From the NCBI GenBank assembly GCA_028023455.1, contig JAQFVV010006310.1:3784001-3848000 (forward strand): a stretch of 64,000 bases of DNA, read 5' to 3'. Source of the stretch: Epiperipatus broadwayi (Eukaryota > Onychophora > Udeonychophora > Euonychophora > Peripatidae). A program made the translations under genes and the position numbers. The notes under the pieces were generated by a model. That model saw only the letters and a list, made by a program, of their open reading frames with translations. It was not told the origin of the DNA and searched no databases. Shown one piece after another: positions 25,170 to 36,610 of the stretch (position 1 is its first letter; the number at the start of each line of letters is the position of its first letter).

Positions 25170-25278
25170 AAGTGATGAAGTAGTGGAATTTAGAACTTAT
25201 GATCTCTGGATGATGGCACAATGTGTCATTTCCAGCGATCAAGCTTCTTTTATCAATTCTTAAGCATTAAAATCATTA
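25170..25278 (+). mobile_element. SINE family A copy
   Basis: The body shows a GATCTCTGGATGATGGCAC block and GTCATTTCCAGCGATCAAGC, and the tail reads CAATTCTTAAGCATTAAAAT. It is moderately diverged. A second partial head follows near 25300. Confidence 0.6.
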
Positions 25279-25394
25279 GATTATTTTATACCCTTATGAT
25301 TTGGTGCAATGGGGTCATGGTGTTGTGTCGTTTCTTATGCTTGAATTGTTTATGAATCTTTTTTTAAATCACTCATTCATTTCATGCTTGTGTA

Positions 25395-25520
25395 TCTTGG
25401 TGCAGTGGTAAAATGACAGTCTCTGGAGCTCATGGTCCATAGATAGCACTCCAGTTTGTCACTTCCGGTGTTTGAACTTCTTATGAACTTCTGAGCAATA
25501 AAACTATTCGACTATTATTT
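25395..25520 (+). mobile_element. SINE family A copy, well preserved
   Basis: It reads TTGGTGCAGTGGTAAAATGA (diverged box A), GAGCTCATGGTCCATAGATA (box B region), and ends TTCTGAGCAATAAAACTATT. The tRNA-like head followed by an AATAAA-type tail without a long A-run defines the family. Confidence 0.8.
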
Positions 25521-26218
25521 TTTAAATCTATTTTATAATTTAAAAATGAATATTGCATAAAATTTTATCAGTATTGTCCTCAAATTTAGATGTTTTTATT
25601 CATGACAAAATTAAAGAAAAATAAGTACATTGTTTTATTTATAAAAGAATTTTATGCTCTATCGAATCTTTTATTTTGCGTTGGTTCAACTTTGGATTTA
25701 AGTAGGCCGTCAAATTGTTTTCATTTATATTTGATAATATTGCTTTTAATTTATGCGCGTTTATTATTATATCACATTTATTAATTGTTTTCCTTGTTTT
25801 TTTGTATCGTAAGTACAAAGCAATTCAAAGTTCGCATATTCTAATAAAATCTACAATAAAATTGTTTAACACATTCTTAATTGAAGAGAATAGCTTTATA
25901 AATAGATGGTTTAATTTTTAAAAAGAATTTTTGTTTTATTTAAGAAAATTAAAGTTTATTATTTTGTACTTGCATATTACTTCCGTATTATTATTTCTTC
26001 TAGCAGTCTAGTATTAATAATTATAAATGCTAGAATTTATTATTAATTATATTTTATTTTTGTTTTGTAATTATCATGACTCTTTGAGTAAAACAAACAC
26101 ATAGTGTTTAGATGTTATTTATACATTAATTAAAGTTAGTTAACAAATCATTCTAGCATAGAATGAATACCTTTTAGGAAAAGATTGCTAATATTTAACC
26201 GTTTGTTATAAAATTGAT

Positions 26219-27192
26219 TGTATGAACTCAGACTTTCACACGACCCTCAGCCATCATGCTATCTCATACCGCTAATACACTTCATCACACACATGTTGAA
26301 AAGATAAATACTCACCAATATATATATATTTCGTGCTAAACCAGCACTCGTGAGCTGGTCCGGATTATCATCTCCACACATATATACAATCAAAACTCAG
26401 CTTTTATTAAGATAGCCAATCTTCATACTTTAATGGACAGACTTCAAACTACTACACACCATAACTCTTCAGCCATCCATTTCCTTGAAAATCTGATGAT
26501 GGAAGGCTCAAAGCCCACCTTAGTGCCAATCATGTTGACCACAAGTATGGAGATGGTTTTTGGAGGTCATGAGCTATTAAGAGCTCTTTTTTAAAGGCAT
26601 TGGCCAGCACATCAGTTCTACTCAATTGACCAAACTGAGACTTTTTTTGTTTACTTTCTTCAATTGGGAATCACCTCCTGCTAATTGTAATTAAAGCCTA
26701 CAGCGATACAATAAAGTTTTACCCTATATATTACATATATAGACACAGGTATATAATAAGCCTGTGTGTTTCAGTTATTACATAGTAGAGATGTCTGCCC
26801 ATCCCTTGTATATGTATTAAATGGATTATGTCCTGTACATGAAGGGTCATATTGACCTTAGGTCAACATAGTTGTGACAAGAATCTTGGCATCAGGGTGG
26901 CCTTTGAGCATTCCATCATCAGATTTTCAATTGGATGGACAGTTGAAGAGTTGGAGTGGAGTGGATTGAAGCCTGTCCATTAAAGTATGAGGATTGGCTA
27001 TCTTAATATAAATCTGAGCACTTGTGGCATATATGTGTAGAGATGATAATCTGGACCAACTGATGATTGCTGGTTTAGCGTGAAATATGTATATTGGTGA
27101 TTATTTATCTTTTCAACATATGTGTTCAAGTGTATCAGTGTTATGAGATAGTGTGGAGAGTGATGGGTTGCATGAAAGTATGTGCTCATATA
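26219..27192. mobile_element. ~970-bp foldback element with ~320-bp arms (family C)
   Basis: The left arm (about 26219-26547) and right arm (about 26868-27192) are reverse complements over most of their length. Examples are ACTTTAATGGACAGACTTCA against GAAGCCTGTCCATTAAAGT, and AAAATCTGATGATGGAA against TTCCATCATCAGATTTT. The centre (~320 bp) contains no ORF of note. Terminal sequence is shared with the smaller 19-kb foldback. A long-TIR non-autonomous DNA element is the likeliest class. Confidence 0.8.
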
Positions 27193-27389
27193 CCCTATAT
27201 ATTAAAAATAAGACAAAAAATTTAATGCCTAAAAAAAAATTCATTTAGTAAATTTTATTTGCCAGATAGTAGTAATAACGAAACGCATATAGAGAGCAAA
27301 TTCTAAACTAATTATGTCTGTAATACTGATAATAATTTAAATTTGTTAATATATATTTATATAATGTATTTTTTGATTATTAATAATAA

Positions 27390-27505
27390 TCATTTGGTTT
27401 ATTGGTCAGAAGTTTATGAGAAGCTTGAACATAGAAAGTGACTGAGTTGGACATCTCTGAATTTTGAGCTCGTCTGCCACACTTCTATTGCATCAAACTA
27501 TGCAA
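27390..27505 (-). mobile_element. SINE family A copy
   Basis: The plus strand reads GGTTTATTGGTCAGAAGTTT, GAAGCTTGAACATAGAAAGT, TTGAGCTCGTCTGCCACACT and TTGCATCAAACTATGCAAGC, the mirror of the family. Confidence 0.7.
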
Positions 27506-27894
27506 GCTATTTTGATTGAATTATAATGGTAGTAAACATTAATCATCTTTATCATATGTATGAAAATGGACTATTGAAGTATTACGTTTATAGTTAATGG
27601 CAAGATCGAGCAAGCTATGGATCAAAAAAACAAATTTATTAGTTATTTGTTTTGATACAACCTGGGCTAAAAATAATAGTAATAAAAGATTAAAGGAATG
27701 CTATTTTGTAGCAAGACAAAACTTTTATAGAATTTAAATATCAGCTTGATATAAATTGTTTTAATAATAGCAGCAAATCACCAAATTTGCCAACTTAAAC
27801 AATGTAAATGATCAGTTATTCACTTTAGAGCCATCTAACATAAGTTTGAATAATTAATGATTATCAGATATATATCATCTCTATTCTTAATGTT

Positions 27895-28095
27895 TTATTA
27901 CCATCTTCAGACCAGTTTCTGGCTTTTGCTTTTATTGATGAGGCTCGGAATTTAATAGTAGAAGGACTGCAGAATAGCATCCAGTAAGCACATTTAACTT
28001 CATTTGGTCTTACAAGCTAAAAACTTGAAATTCATATGAGCCTAATGTTTTGAATCCAATTCAACCCACTAGATGGCACAATAATAGAATGCTGC
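27895..28095 (+). repeat. Old, diverged copy of part of the 466-bp unit
   Basis: AGACCAGTTTCTGGCTTTTG followed by a GATGAGGCTCGGAATTT-type block parallels the AGACTAGTTTCTGGCTTGTG ... GTGAGGAGCCTTGGATCT run of the 48.3-kb units in the same orientation. It ends with an ACTAGATGGCACAA block. It shows the unit family is older than the array. Confidence 0.5.
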
Positions 28096-28099
28096 TTTT

Positions 28100-30430
28100 G
28101 TCTTATCATATTGTTAATGTTGGGGAGTTTGGAAGTCTATAGTTAAGATTCTTAGCCAGAGGAATAAAGAGCCCATAGTTAATAAAGAACTGAAGGTATT
28201 AAAATGTATAATTATAGAACCAGATAAACTTTTTAAGCATTCTTGGACTGATTTCAATTTCAAGTTTTTAGCTCCATAGTTGAAATGGAGATAAACTAAT
28301 TGTTGAAGGCATATCTGCAATCTTTTGAGTCCTAAGCCTCAATTATAAAGATAAAAGCCAAATGAGCATTTAGATACTAAGGATAGAGATTTTTTGTATA
28401 TCTGACAGTCATTGCTTATTCAAGTTTATTGGAATGGACATCTGAAATCTTGTTTTAAATAATTTTATTGGAATACAAAGATTGTTAATTTATTTACAAT
28501 GGCAGAATTAAATATTTGTGACAGGACCATATGTTACCTTTTCATACAGAAGATAGCACCTGTTTGTTTAACAATGCATATATATTTATCTTGTCATTTT
28601 AAAAACCATATTATAATTTAATTTACAAGTGTCAAATTTTTTGCAACTTTGATACCATCCACTTTAGATAAACACATTACTGATTATTAGCAATAATTTA
28701 ACAGGTTAGAAATCACCAGTTAAATATTAATATATCCCTTTTTAATTAAACATAATGACTTGGAATAATTAATTCAACTTCATGTCTTTTTTCTTGTATA
28801 ATATTTTTTTAGATATACTTTTAAAACTTCTACCCCATTATACATTCTCAAAACATATAAATAAAGATATCTGAAAAGGACAAATGATTCTTATTAAATA
28901 TGTTTAGCGCTCTTCAGTTGGTTATACTGTGACATTTTACTTTTATTTTACTAGTCTGTATATCTGTATGTTAGAATAAAAAAGTAGAGTTTGAATTCAT
29001 ACTTCTTAGCACCCCTGAGTATGGAGCATGGGTTATTTTGCACTTAAATAACAGAATAGTATGTTTATTATTCAGGGACAATATAATTATACTAAAATAA
29101 TGTAGATCAACACAACCAAATTAGGCACTCATTGCAGAATTTGTCATTCATAGGAACACAATGATTAGAAAAAATAGAAACTTTGAAATGAATATTTTAT
29201 ACAACAGAATCTCTTTGCAAATTTAAAATGAAATGAGGCTACTACCAAAATAAGTTTTTGAATGAAAAATATACAAATGGATGCATATCATTTAAAAACT
29301 GGAACAAACATAGTCTAGATGAAACAATATTTTTATTGCTATTATTGCAAGTGGAATATTATTAATCCAGAACTTGTAATTCCTGGGTTTTTTCAAATTG
29401 GAAATCTTTCTGGATTAAATAAATTTGTAATAATAACATAATAATATATCTTATCACTATCTGAGTTTTATATGCACTAGACAATACTGTAAATATAAAT
29501 ATTAATTGTATATCTGTAGTTTTGTGTGTATATATATATATATTAGAAATACATTTGGAATATTAAATCTATTTTTAATAATTCTTTAAATATAAACTTA
29601 TTTTTATATCAATACTAAATTTTTATACAATGATAATCAAAATCAGTAATCAAAACAATTAACATTTACTAATTCATTTTATTCTTATTATTTCTTTTTA
29701 TTTAAATTGCAAGTCATTTTTTCAAAAATTTGTTTCCCTCTTCCTTCAATGTGGCAATTAGATTTAATCTTTTTGAAAGATTAAATACAGTGAGACTTTA
29801 TTGAAGATAAAAAAACAAAAATCATGAAATAAGTAAAGTTTTTGGACTACATTAAAAAAATAAACATGACAATTACATATACTAATATATAGTATATATA
29901 CTCATAAGGAAATTGTTCAAAACATTCTTATTATGTAATACCATTTAGAGCTGGATAATAATTAAATTTTTTTAATACGAAAAAGAAAAAAAATTCATTA
30001 GCAGCAACTTTTACCAAATCATTCAAACTTTATAATCTGGTTTAGCAGTATTAAAAAGAGGAAAGAGATATCCTTATTTTCAATGTTCTAATATTCAAAG
30101 TTGGATAATAATTTAGCCACATCAACAAAAATTGCTAGCAAAAAAAAAGTAAGCAAAATAAAAAAATATAAATAAAATTTTAATGCACAATTAAATAATG
30201 TGGAGGTGTAGTTCATGCTTCTGAAGTTATAGTCAACTTAATATGATTCGGATATTGTATCTTTTGCATTTTATCATTATTAGTTTTCATCAACCTATTA
30301 TTTGTAAAAGTTTGTGCACCTATTTTATTTTGATATATATTTAAGCCACTTAAATATATTATTTTAATATTAAAAATTATTGCTGTTTATATTACTTTAT
30401 ATTCAGATTTTCTTTACACATAACATTGAT
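28100..30430. other. AT-rich stretch with one family E module
   Basis: About 28640-28900 carries family E blocks: CACATTACTGATTATTAGCA, TTTTTAATTAAACATAATGA, ACTTCTACCCCATTATACAT, then ATATCTGAAAAGGACAAATG. Related copies lie near 36.1, 44.1 and 56.2 kb. The rest holds nothing recognised. Confidence 0.5.
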
Positions 30431-30438
30431 AATATTTT

Positions 30439-30511
30439 ATTAGTCATTCATTAGACTAGAGATTATCAAATATTCATTATTGGATAATTTCTAGTCTAAT
30501 GAATGACCAAT
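30439..30511. repeat. 31-bp-arm hairpin
   Basis: TAGTCATTCATTAGACTAGA in the left arm is mirrored by TCTAGTCTAATGAATGACCA in the right arm after an 11-bp loop. The left-arm sequence also occurs singly near 44.17 kb inside a family E module. Confidence 0.7.
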
Positions 30512-30639
30512 AAAAATTATTAATATACTTCCATTAAATGATCTGAGTCAAAGTTGTGAGGGCAACAAGTTTCACACTTATCAATTAAACTGTAATGGTT
30601 TGCTATCTATATATATATATATATATTGAACAATAATAT

Positions 30640-30870
30640 AAGGATATGTGTAAAGAGATTGTGGTCTAGGCCAACTGATAAGTGCTGCTTCAATATGAAA
30701 TATGCTTCTTTGGGGCACATAGATCTTTTTCACAAGTCTTTGGTCATAGATTTATGATTACATATTCCTTACAAGGTGTTAAAAATGGATAGAAACCAGT
30801 CCCTATCTTGTATGAGATTGGTGTGAGAGTGGTGTAGTGAAAATTACACTACAGAAATATTATTCATTAT
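30640..30870 (+). repeat. Family C end joined to inverted family D fragment
   Basis: GGCCAACTGATAAGTGCTGC matches the foldback family C. It is followed by GATAGAAACCAGTCCCTATC, the reverse complement of a family D block near 17.77 kb. This suggests C and D are modules of one larger element. Confidence 0.5.
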
Positions 30871-31149
30871 AACATTGATAAATTTGAATGGGAAGTAAAA
30901 AAAATTGATTTTTACTAAATTAAGATAAGAGACATAAAAAAGAAAATGGCTTCTAGAACTTTTTAAAATTCTATTCTATACAGTATTACAATGAATTTAG
31001 TTTTTTTAATTTTCTCAGAATTGAACCAGCTGATAAATAGAAGCTAAAATAAATCATTAATCAATATTGCACACAAAAAAATGATGTTTCTTAAAAAACT
31101 TGTTTTGATTTTATATACAAAAAAAGGATGTATATATTATATTAATTTT

Positions 31150-32330
31150 TAAATTATAATATCCTAGATATATGACATACATATATAAAGAGCTATCCCA
31201 TCACATATAAAAATTGTTACTGCTATCTTCTCATCCGGATGAGGTAGGTAAAGACTGGATACTTCTATTTCTTTTACCAAAAAGTCCATATAAATAGCAA
31301 AGAGAAGTGCAACCAATGATGACCCCTGTGGAATTTTTCTATTCAGAATAAAAAAGGTAGAGTTTCTCATAATTTTTTTTATTGATATTCTACTATTTTT
31401 TATATAGTTTTCAATTGCCTGAATTAAAATTTTGTGTTCAGGAATTAATTGATTTAATGCTTCTAGAAGATATGACTACTAAGTCAAAGACTGTCTTAAA
31501 GTTTGTTTGTATAGTATAATATCATGTCAATTTTAATTCTTTAGTATACTTTATTATTTCCTGGATTTTTATTGCTGCATTCATTGCCTTTCTCTCTTTT
31601 ATAGCATTGTGTGCAGGTGAAATTTTATCATTTATCAACTGATGTAGTTTTTTTTAGCAATATTCTATCTAGTATTTTTAAGCAATATCTTCAATTGAAA
31701 TAAGTCTCAGATCCTCCATGGTTAGTATCTGAACAGTTTTCTTTTTCTTTACACTGAACATTACTCTATTATTCATGTGTGGCCAATCAATGTTTTCATA
31801 ACACATTCAATTAAAACATTTACACATTGCTTGTTTTAAGACATAATCCATTAGTTTATAAATAGTTGATGGAATTGAATCATTTTCCAATGTTATTTGC
31901 TTCTTTAATTGATTAATCTCTTATTGTATTTCATTTTTAGTTATATATTTTCTTTGCTCTTCTATTACACTACTCTTGTATGCATTTATATCACTTTTAA
32001 CTTCACCAAATTTTATTTTTAGCATCTCCAACATATATTCATCTGCTGGTATTCCTGATACAAATTTGTTTCCATTTTCCTTTATTGCAGAAATACAAAT
32101 TTTTGCATAGTTAATCAGTGGTTTTGATAAGTTTCCCAAACTGGGCATTAGTTTCCTAATTTTTCTTGCTTGATTTGATTTTCTTGTTGCATTTGTTGGC
32201 ATAATTTGTTGTATTCTTCCTGTAGAGTATGTATTAAGTCTTGATTAGGTTTGGTCTCATTAATGCTTATAGAATTTTCTGTATTTCTAAAACTTTTTGT
32301 TTTATTTGACTCATCGACAATTTGTTTGTT
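31150..32330 (-). pseudogene. Non-LTR reverse transcriptase relic, clade unclear
   Basis: On the minus strand several frames together read, from the 5' side, a KPLINYAKICISAIKENGNK stretch, INQLKKQ followed by NDSIPSTIYKL, then VKKKKTVQILTMEDLRLISI, KISPAHNAIKERK, and finally NRKIPQGSSLVALLFAIYMD (about 31260-31345) and FICDGIALYI, where (F/Y)ADD would be expected. IPQGSxL..LLF followed by a decayed ADD box is an RT palm signature. The ADD box reads CDG, so it is inactive, and the RT is cut off there. It differs from the RTE and CR1-like copies in the window. The family cannot be fixed from this fragment. Confidence 0.6.
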
Positions 32331-32420
32331 TAGTGCAGTTGGTAGTGCACCCAATGTGGGATCAGGAGGTCCCAGGATCATTTCTGGTCCTTGAACTTCT
32401 TATGAACTCCTGAGCCATAT
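32305..32420 (+). mobile_element. SINE family A copy with clear tRNA-like head
   Basis: TAGTGCAGTTGGTAGTGCAC is a good box A. GGAGGTCCCAGGATCATT occupies the box B position. The tail reads TTGAACTTCTTATGAACTCC then TGAGC. It lies against the 5' side of the minus-strand RT relic. Confidence 0.75.
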
Positions 32421-32794
32421 ATGCTTTTTAAAAAATGTATCTATTGTTTATTTTTTCTAGTCTCTTGTAAAATAGTTGATTAAGAGTGCATTGAAATTGT
32501 TTTGGCAAAAAGAGTTTCCCATCCAAAAAAAATATTACATGAATTATCAGATGAACATAAAAAATTCAATTCAACAGAATTACTAAAAAGATTAAATTTA
32601 AATAAATAAAATACAAAACAAAACAAAGAGCCAATTGTAATGAATTAAAGTAGTGAAATATTTTACACAAATTATTGATACTGCTGGAAACATAATGAAT
32701 GAAATTAATAAAATAATTAATCTTGAATTATTTATTTTTACTTAAATAAATTAATATTAAAAAGAAATATATTTATGTGTTCAAGTAAAAATAA

Positions 32795-33031
32795 TAAATA
32801 AATGTGCTTTATCGGTGCTTATGTACCCATCTGAGACTTACGTTTAATAGAAGAACAATATAGAGATTGCAATCACATAGTGAGGATGAATAGATGTATG
32901 TTAAAATTAATAAAGATGGGTGAATTACATGGATATATGAACAAATAAACATCATTAAAAAAATGAAGAGGTTAATATGAAACTGAAGTAGACATTTTTT
33001 CAGAATCTTAAACTGGATCTCAAGATATTTA
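32795..33031 (+). mobile_element. RTE 3' fragment
   Basis: It opens with a frame reading KCALSVLMYPSETY, the block that precedes the RTE C-terminus. It then matches the 40.55-kb copy (AATAGAAGAACAATATAGAG, GATGTATGTTAAAATTAATA) and stops after CTTAAACTGGATCTCAAGAT. Stops are frequent. Confidence 0.65.
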
Positions 33032-33034
33032 CTA

Positions 33035-33240
33035 GATTTTTTTTTAGCATTGCATATTTTATCTCAACACTATCATATCCCAAACGTCCACAAATGCAGA
33101 AAGTTTGACCAGCCTCTCTCACTATACATTTATTTCATGAATCACTGATTATGTACGCTAGAGGTATCAAATATTCAAATCTTTACACCGATGTTGCAAA
33201 CCTTCAAACTGATGATGTGTACGGAATTATGAGATTAAGA
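33035..33240 (+). repeat. Repeat family D copy
   Basis: CGTCCACAAATGCAGAAAG, CTCTCTCACTATACATTTAT and a CATGAATCACTGATTAT block follow the same order as the copies at 17.5-18.6 kb. It abuts the RTE fragment directly. Confidence 0.6.
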
Positions 33241-34349
33241 GTGATATAAAAAAAACTATGGGTTGGTAACCATACAATAAATTAAGTGATTATAAATGAT
33301 AAAGATAATTTATTTTGAAAATGCATTATTATTGCTAATAAATAGTATTTATTGTTGTGTTTTTTTTTAATCTCAAATTTAAATAAATGTATTGAGATTA
33401 TCGATCATAGCTATAATTTATTTAAAATTGAAGTTGTTTATGCAGTATTTGTTTTTATTCTTTATTATGAATTGTAATGTTTTTTATATATGATAGCAGA
33501 ATTACAATTAATAACGGAAACAATGTTATAATTATTAAAGAATAGATACAAGTTTTTATAGTTTTGTTCTTTTGTAGCTATAGCCAAAGTATTAGAATTA
33601 TCCTTTTATTTTTTTCGTTCTTTTGTTCGATATATGAATTGTTTAATTGTATGTATTTTATTCTTTAATCATCAGTTGAGATTATTAATTCTCTTCCGGT
33701 ATTTTCTTGTTTTTTAAAAAATTAATAAGACTAACAAAAAGAGGATTCTTCACTAATTCATTTCCGAAAGCAAAATATAGAATAGAAGAGAGCGATTAAT
33801 AGTGCTCTGATAGATAGAATTTTATATTTTTGCAGCAGTAATTGTACAACGTAAATAATTATGGTCTGGTATTATTTCTGGATAATATATTTAATAATTA
33901 TACGTCTTTAATATTATGAAGTTAAAGGGAAGCTCTCTTTGTTTTGTTTTTTTTTTTAAAAAAAAAAACTCATGAAAGTTTTCTGCCCTAAAGCAGATAG
34001 GGTAACTTGTCAATAGTGTGCTAAAACAAGTTATAAAAATTTATCAGCATAGATCGAAGTTTGTCATTCGTTAATTACATTTTAAAGCTACTTTATAAAT
34101 TTTAATAAATCCATACATCATTAAATTATTTATATATACTGTATTATTAATTTGATAGGAAATTAAAACTAGGTTTAATAATAGAAAATCAACTTATTTA
34201 TATAAATGCCCTTGCAAGTTTTAGAATGCGGGCAAGTTTTTGTCCTATCATTCTTCATACAAGCATATCCTTATTTGTTTTATAAATATACTTAGTGCAT
34301 ATATATATAAAGATCTCGTCGCATATATATATATTTTATTAGTTAAACA

Positions 34350-34475
34350 ATAATTGAATGTTTATTGTTTGGGAATTTATAAAAATTTAGGCATAGAAAT
34401 TACATAGATGGGCCGTGATCCATTTCTAAATCTTAAGCTTCAATTTGTCACTTTATCACTGCATCTAACATGCAG
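34350..34475 (-). mobile_element. SINE family A copy
   Basis: The plus-strand mirror blocks are GTTTATTGTTTGGGAATTTA, GGGCCGTGATCCATTTCTAA and CACTGCATCTAACATGCAGG. Confidence 0.65.
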
Positions 34476-34544
34476 GATATTACATTAAATATCTAAATTG
34501 AGATTGATTTGTGTGATGTGACATTTTATTAATGTCATATTTAA

Positions 34545-34658
34545 ATATTCAGTAATTTTTTTTTTCATATGTCATAACATCAGCCGGGAGGCGAACCCAC
34601 AACTGTCTGCACTGCGATGACCTCTCGGCTAACAACACTTGACATATTCAGTAATTTG
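34545..34658 (-). mobile_element. SINE family B copy with 14-bp target-site duplication
   Basis: ATATTCAGTAATTT occurs at 34545-34558 and again at 34645-34658. Between them, on the minus strand, is a tRNA-like sequence with TAGCCGAGAGGTCA (box A), GGGTTCGCCTCCC (box B), and an end ATGTTATGACATATG plus an A-run. The duplication proves a retrotransposition event and fixes the element as ~86 bp. Confidence 0.9.
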
Positions 34659-34899
34659 GTGGCGTCTATTCACTTTTTTGTCAATTATCTATTATTTGTA
34701 CTTACATCTCTTTTCTAGCAAACCAAATTACATTTATCATATAAAAGGGCCAATATAAAATGAAATTCAATATATATATAATGAAATTGTGTTCTAGATT
34801 TGGAATTGTTTTTAGAACTTCCAAGAGTTTTTTTTATTATAGATAACCAGCTTATAGCTAAACTAACTAACCATTAATTTATTTACATCATTTTTAACC

Positions 34900-35920
34900 A
34901 TTATTACTTCACTGCAGGATGAAGGCCTCTTCAAGTTCATCCCATCTTCTCCAATCACTAGTCTCTTTTCTCCATACCCCCCCCCCACACTTTCTTATTT
35001 CATTCATCCATCTCACACGTGTGCTTTTTCTAGGTTTTTTACAATCTCTTGGGATCATTTTAAGATTTCAACTATCCATCTATTATCATATTCTCTAGCA
35101 ATATGGCCAATCCAACTCCACTTCAGTTTTAATTCTTTCGATGATGTCAATAACATCTGTTTGTTCTCTTATCCATATATTTCATTTTCAATCTTTTTTG
35201 TTGCTCTTAACATGCATCTCTCCATATTTCTTTGACAGTTCTGAAGTTTTTGTATTGCTCTTCTGTTAAGTGTTTATGTCTCAGATCCACATTTGTTAAA
35301 AAACTTCATTTTCAAACACATTAACATGTTTCCTTTTAACATTAAGTTATTTTTACCAAAATCACTCCAACCAAGTTTTATTCTATGATTGATTTCATCA
35401 ATTATGTTTCCATCTGTAGTAATAATATGATCAAGGTATTTGTAGTTGTTAACTTCTTCCAACTCATCATAATCAATCTTTATTTTCTTCTTTTGAAAAA
35501 ATCTATTGAACATTACATTAGTTTTTTTAATGTTTACCTTTAATACTACTTTCTTACTTTCATCTGATAACTTTTGCAATATTTTCTGAAGTTCTAAAGC
35601 ATTATTTCAAAAACAACTACATCATCGGCAAAATTTAGATGACTTAAATAATCTCCATTTATTTTTATTCATTTAGCTTCCCATTTTAATCCATAAAATA
35701 CTTCTTACGGTACTGCTATAAAGTTTTGAAGATATGGAGTAATCCTGCCATACACAATTCTCAATGTTAATCCTCCTAGTATCATTATATAATCCAATTG
35801 TTGCTGTTGCATATTTATAAATATTTTTCAGAATATGACAATATCCCAGATCTATGCCTTGATGATCCAATGCTTTAATTGCCTATTCATAATCCACAAA
35901 AACATTAATTACTAGTTAAT
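34900..35920 (-). pseudogene. RTE-type LINE: RT palm to C-terminus relic
   Basis: On the minus strand the frames read VFVDYE near 35900, LDHQGIDLGYCHILKNIYKY (35800-35870), then a decayed RQGDSISPKLF-type block, NFADDVVVF (about 35610-35636), and LKVNIKKTNVMFN...YKYLDHIITTDGNIIDEINHRIKLGWSDFGKN (35300-35540, given here in pieces). A C-terminal part runs on to about 34905 in several frames. These blocks are typical of RTE-clade RT. Here the ADD box is still intact, but the frame is broken several times. A C-run at about 34978-34986 interrupts the 3' part. Confidence 0.85.
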
Positions 35921-36039
35921 AAATTCTTAGAGCTCAAAGGTAGGAAGAACATTTTTAACTACAATACCTATCAGCACTCTTTAATGGTAAATTTAAAATA
36001 TCTTGATTTTATTGCATTTTGATTTACTAGTGCCCAAAC

Positions 36040-36380
36040 TTTTTGCACTCACAATTTTGACATTACAGATAAATATATTAATGATTATTACTAATCATTT
36101 TTTATATTAGAATTTATCTGTAGCCATATATAAACGTTAAATCTCAGTTAAAGATTATTATATATGTTTTTTAATTAAACATAAATACTTGAAATAACTC
36201 AATTTTATCTCTTTTTCCATGTGTAATAGTAGAAAGTTTGATTCTTTCAAATAAAAATGTAATAGATTGATAAGATATTATGATTGGGATAACTGAAGAC
36301 TGCTGATTTAATATGAAAGTCGTCTTAGGGATCATTTGCTTTTCTTTATTATTTCAAATAACTTTATATTTTTCAAGAAT
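36040..36380 (+). repeat. Repeat family E/C module
   Basis: GATAAATATATTAATGATTA, TTTTTTAATTAAACATAAAT and ACTGCTGATTTAATATGAAA keep the order seen near 28.7, 44.2 and 56.2 kb. Confidence 0.5.
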
Positions 36381-36580
36381 GTGTGATGGAATGGAAATTT
36401 TAAATATACATAAATACTGATTACTCATACTTATGAATTTATAATTACTGAATAAGAATTCGATAAATATGAGTTGCTATAGTTAGGTATAATCTTTTTT
36501 TTTTTTTTAGTATCTTGTGATTAATATCCATGGGTGGTTGCCAAATATCTTTATATCAATCAATAATAATTATAATTATA

Positions 36581-36610
36581 ACAACAACAACAACAACAAT
36601 AATAATATCT
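36581..36610 (+). repeat. (CAA)n/(TAA)n microsatellite
   Basis: Six ACA repeats run into AATAATAAT. Simple repeat. Confidence 0.9.
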
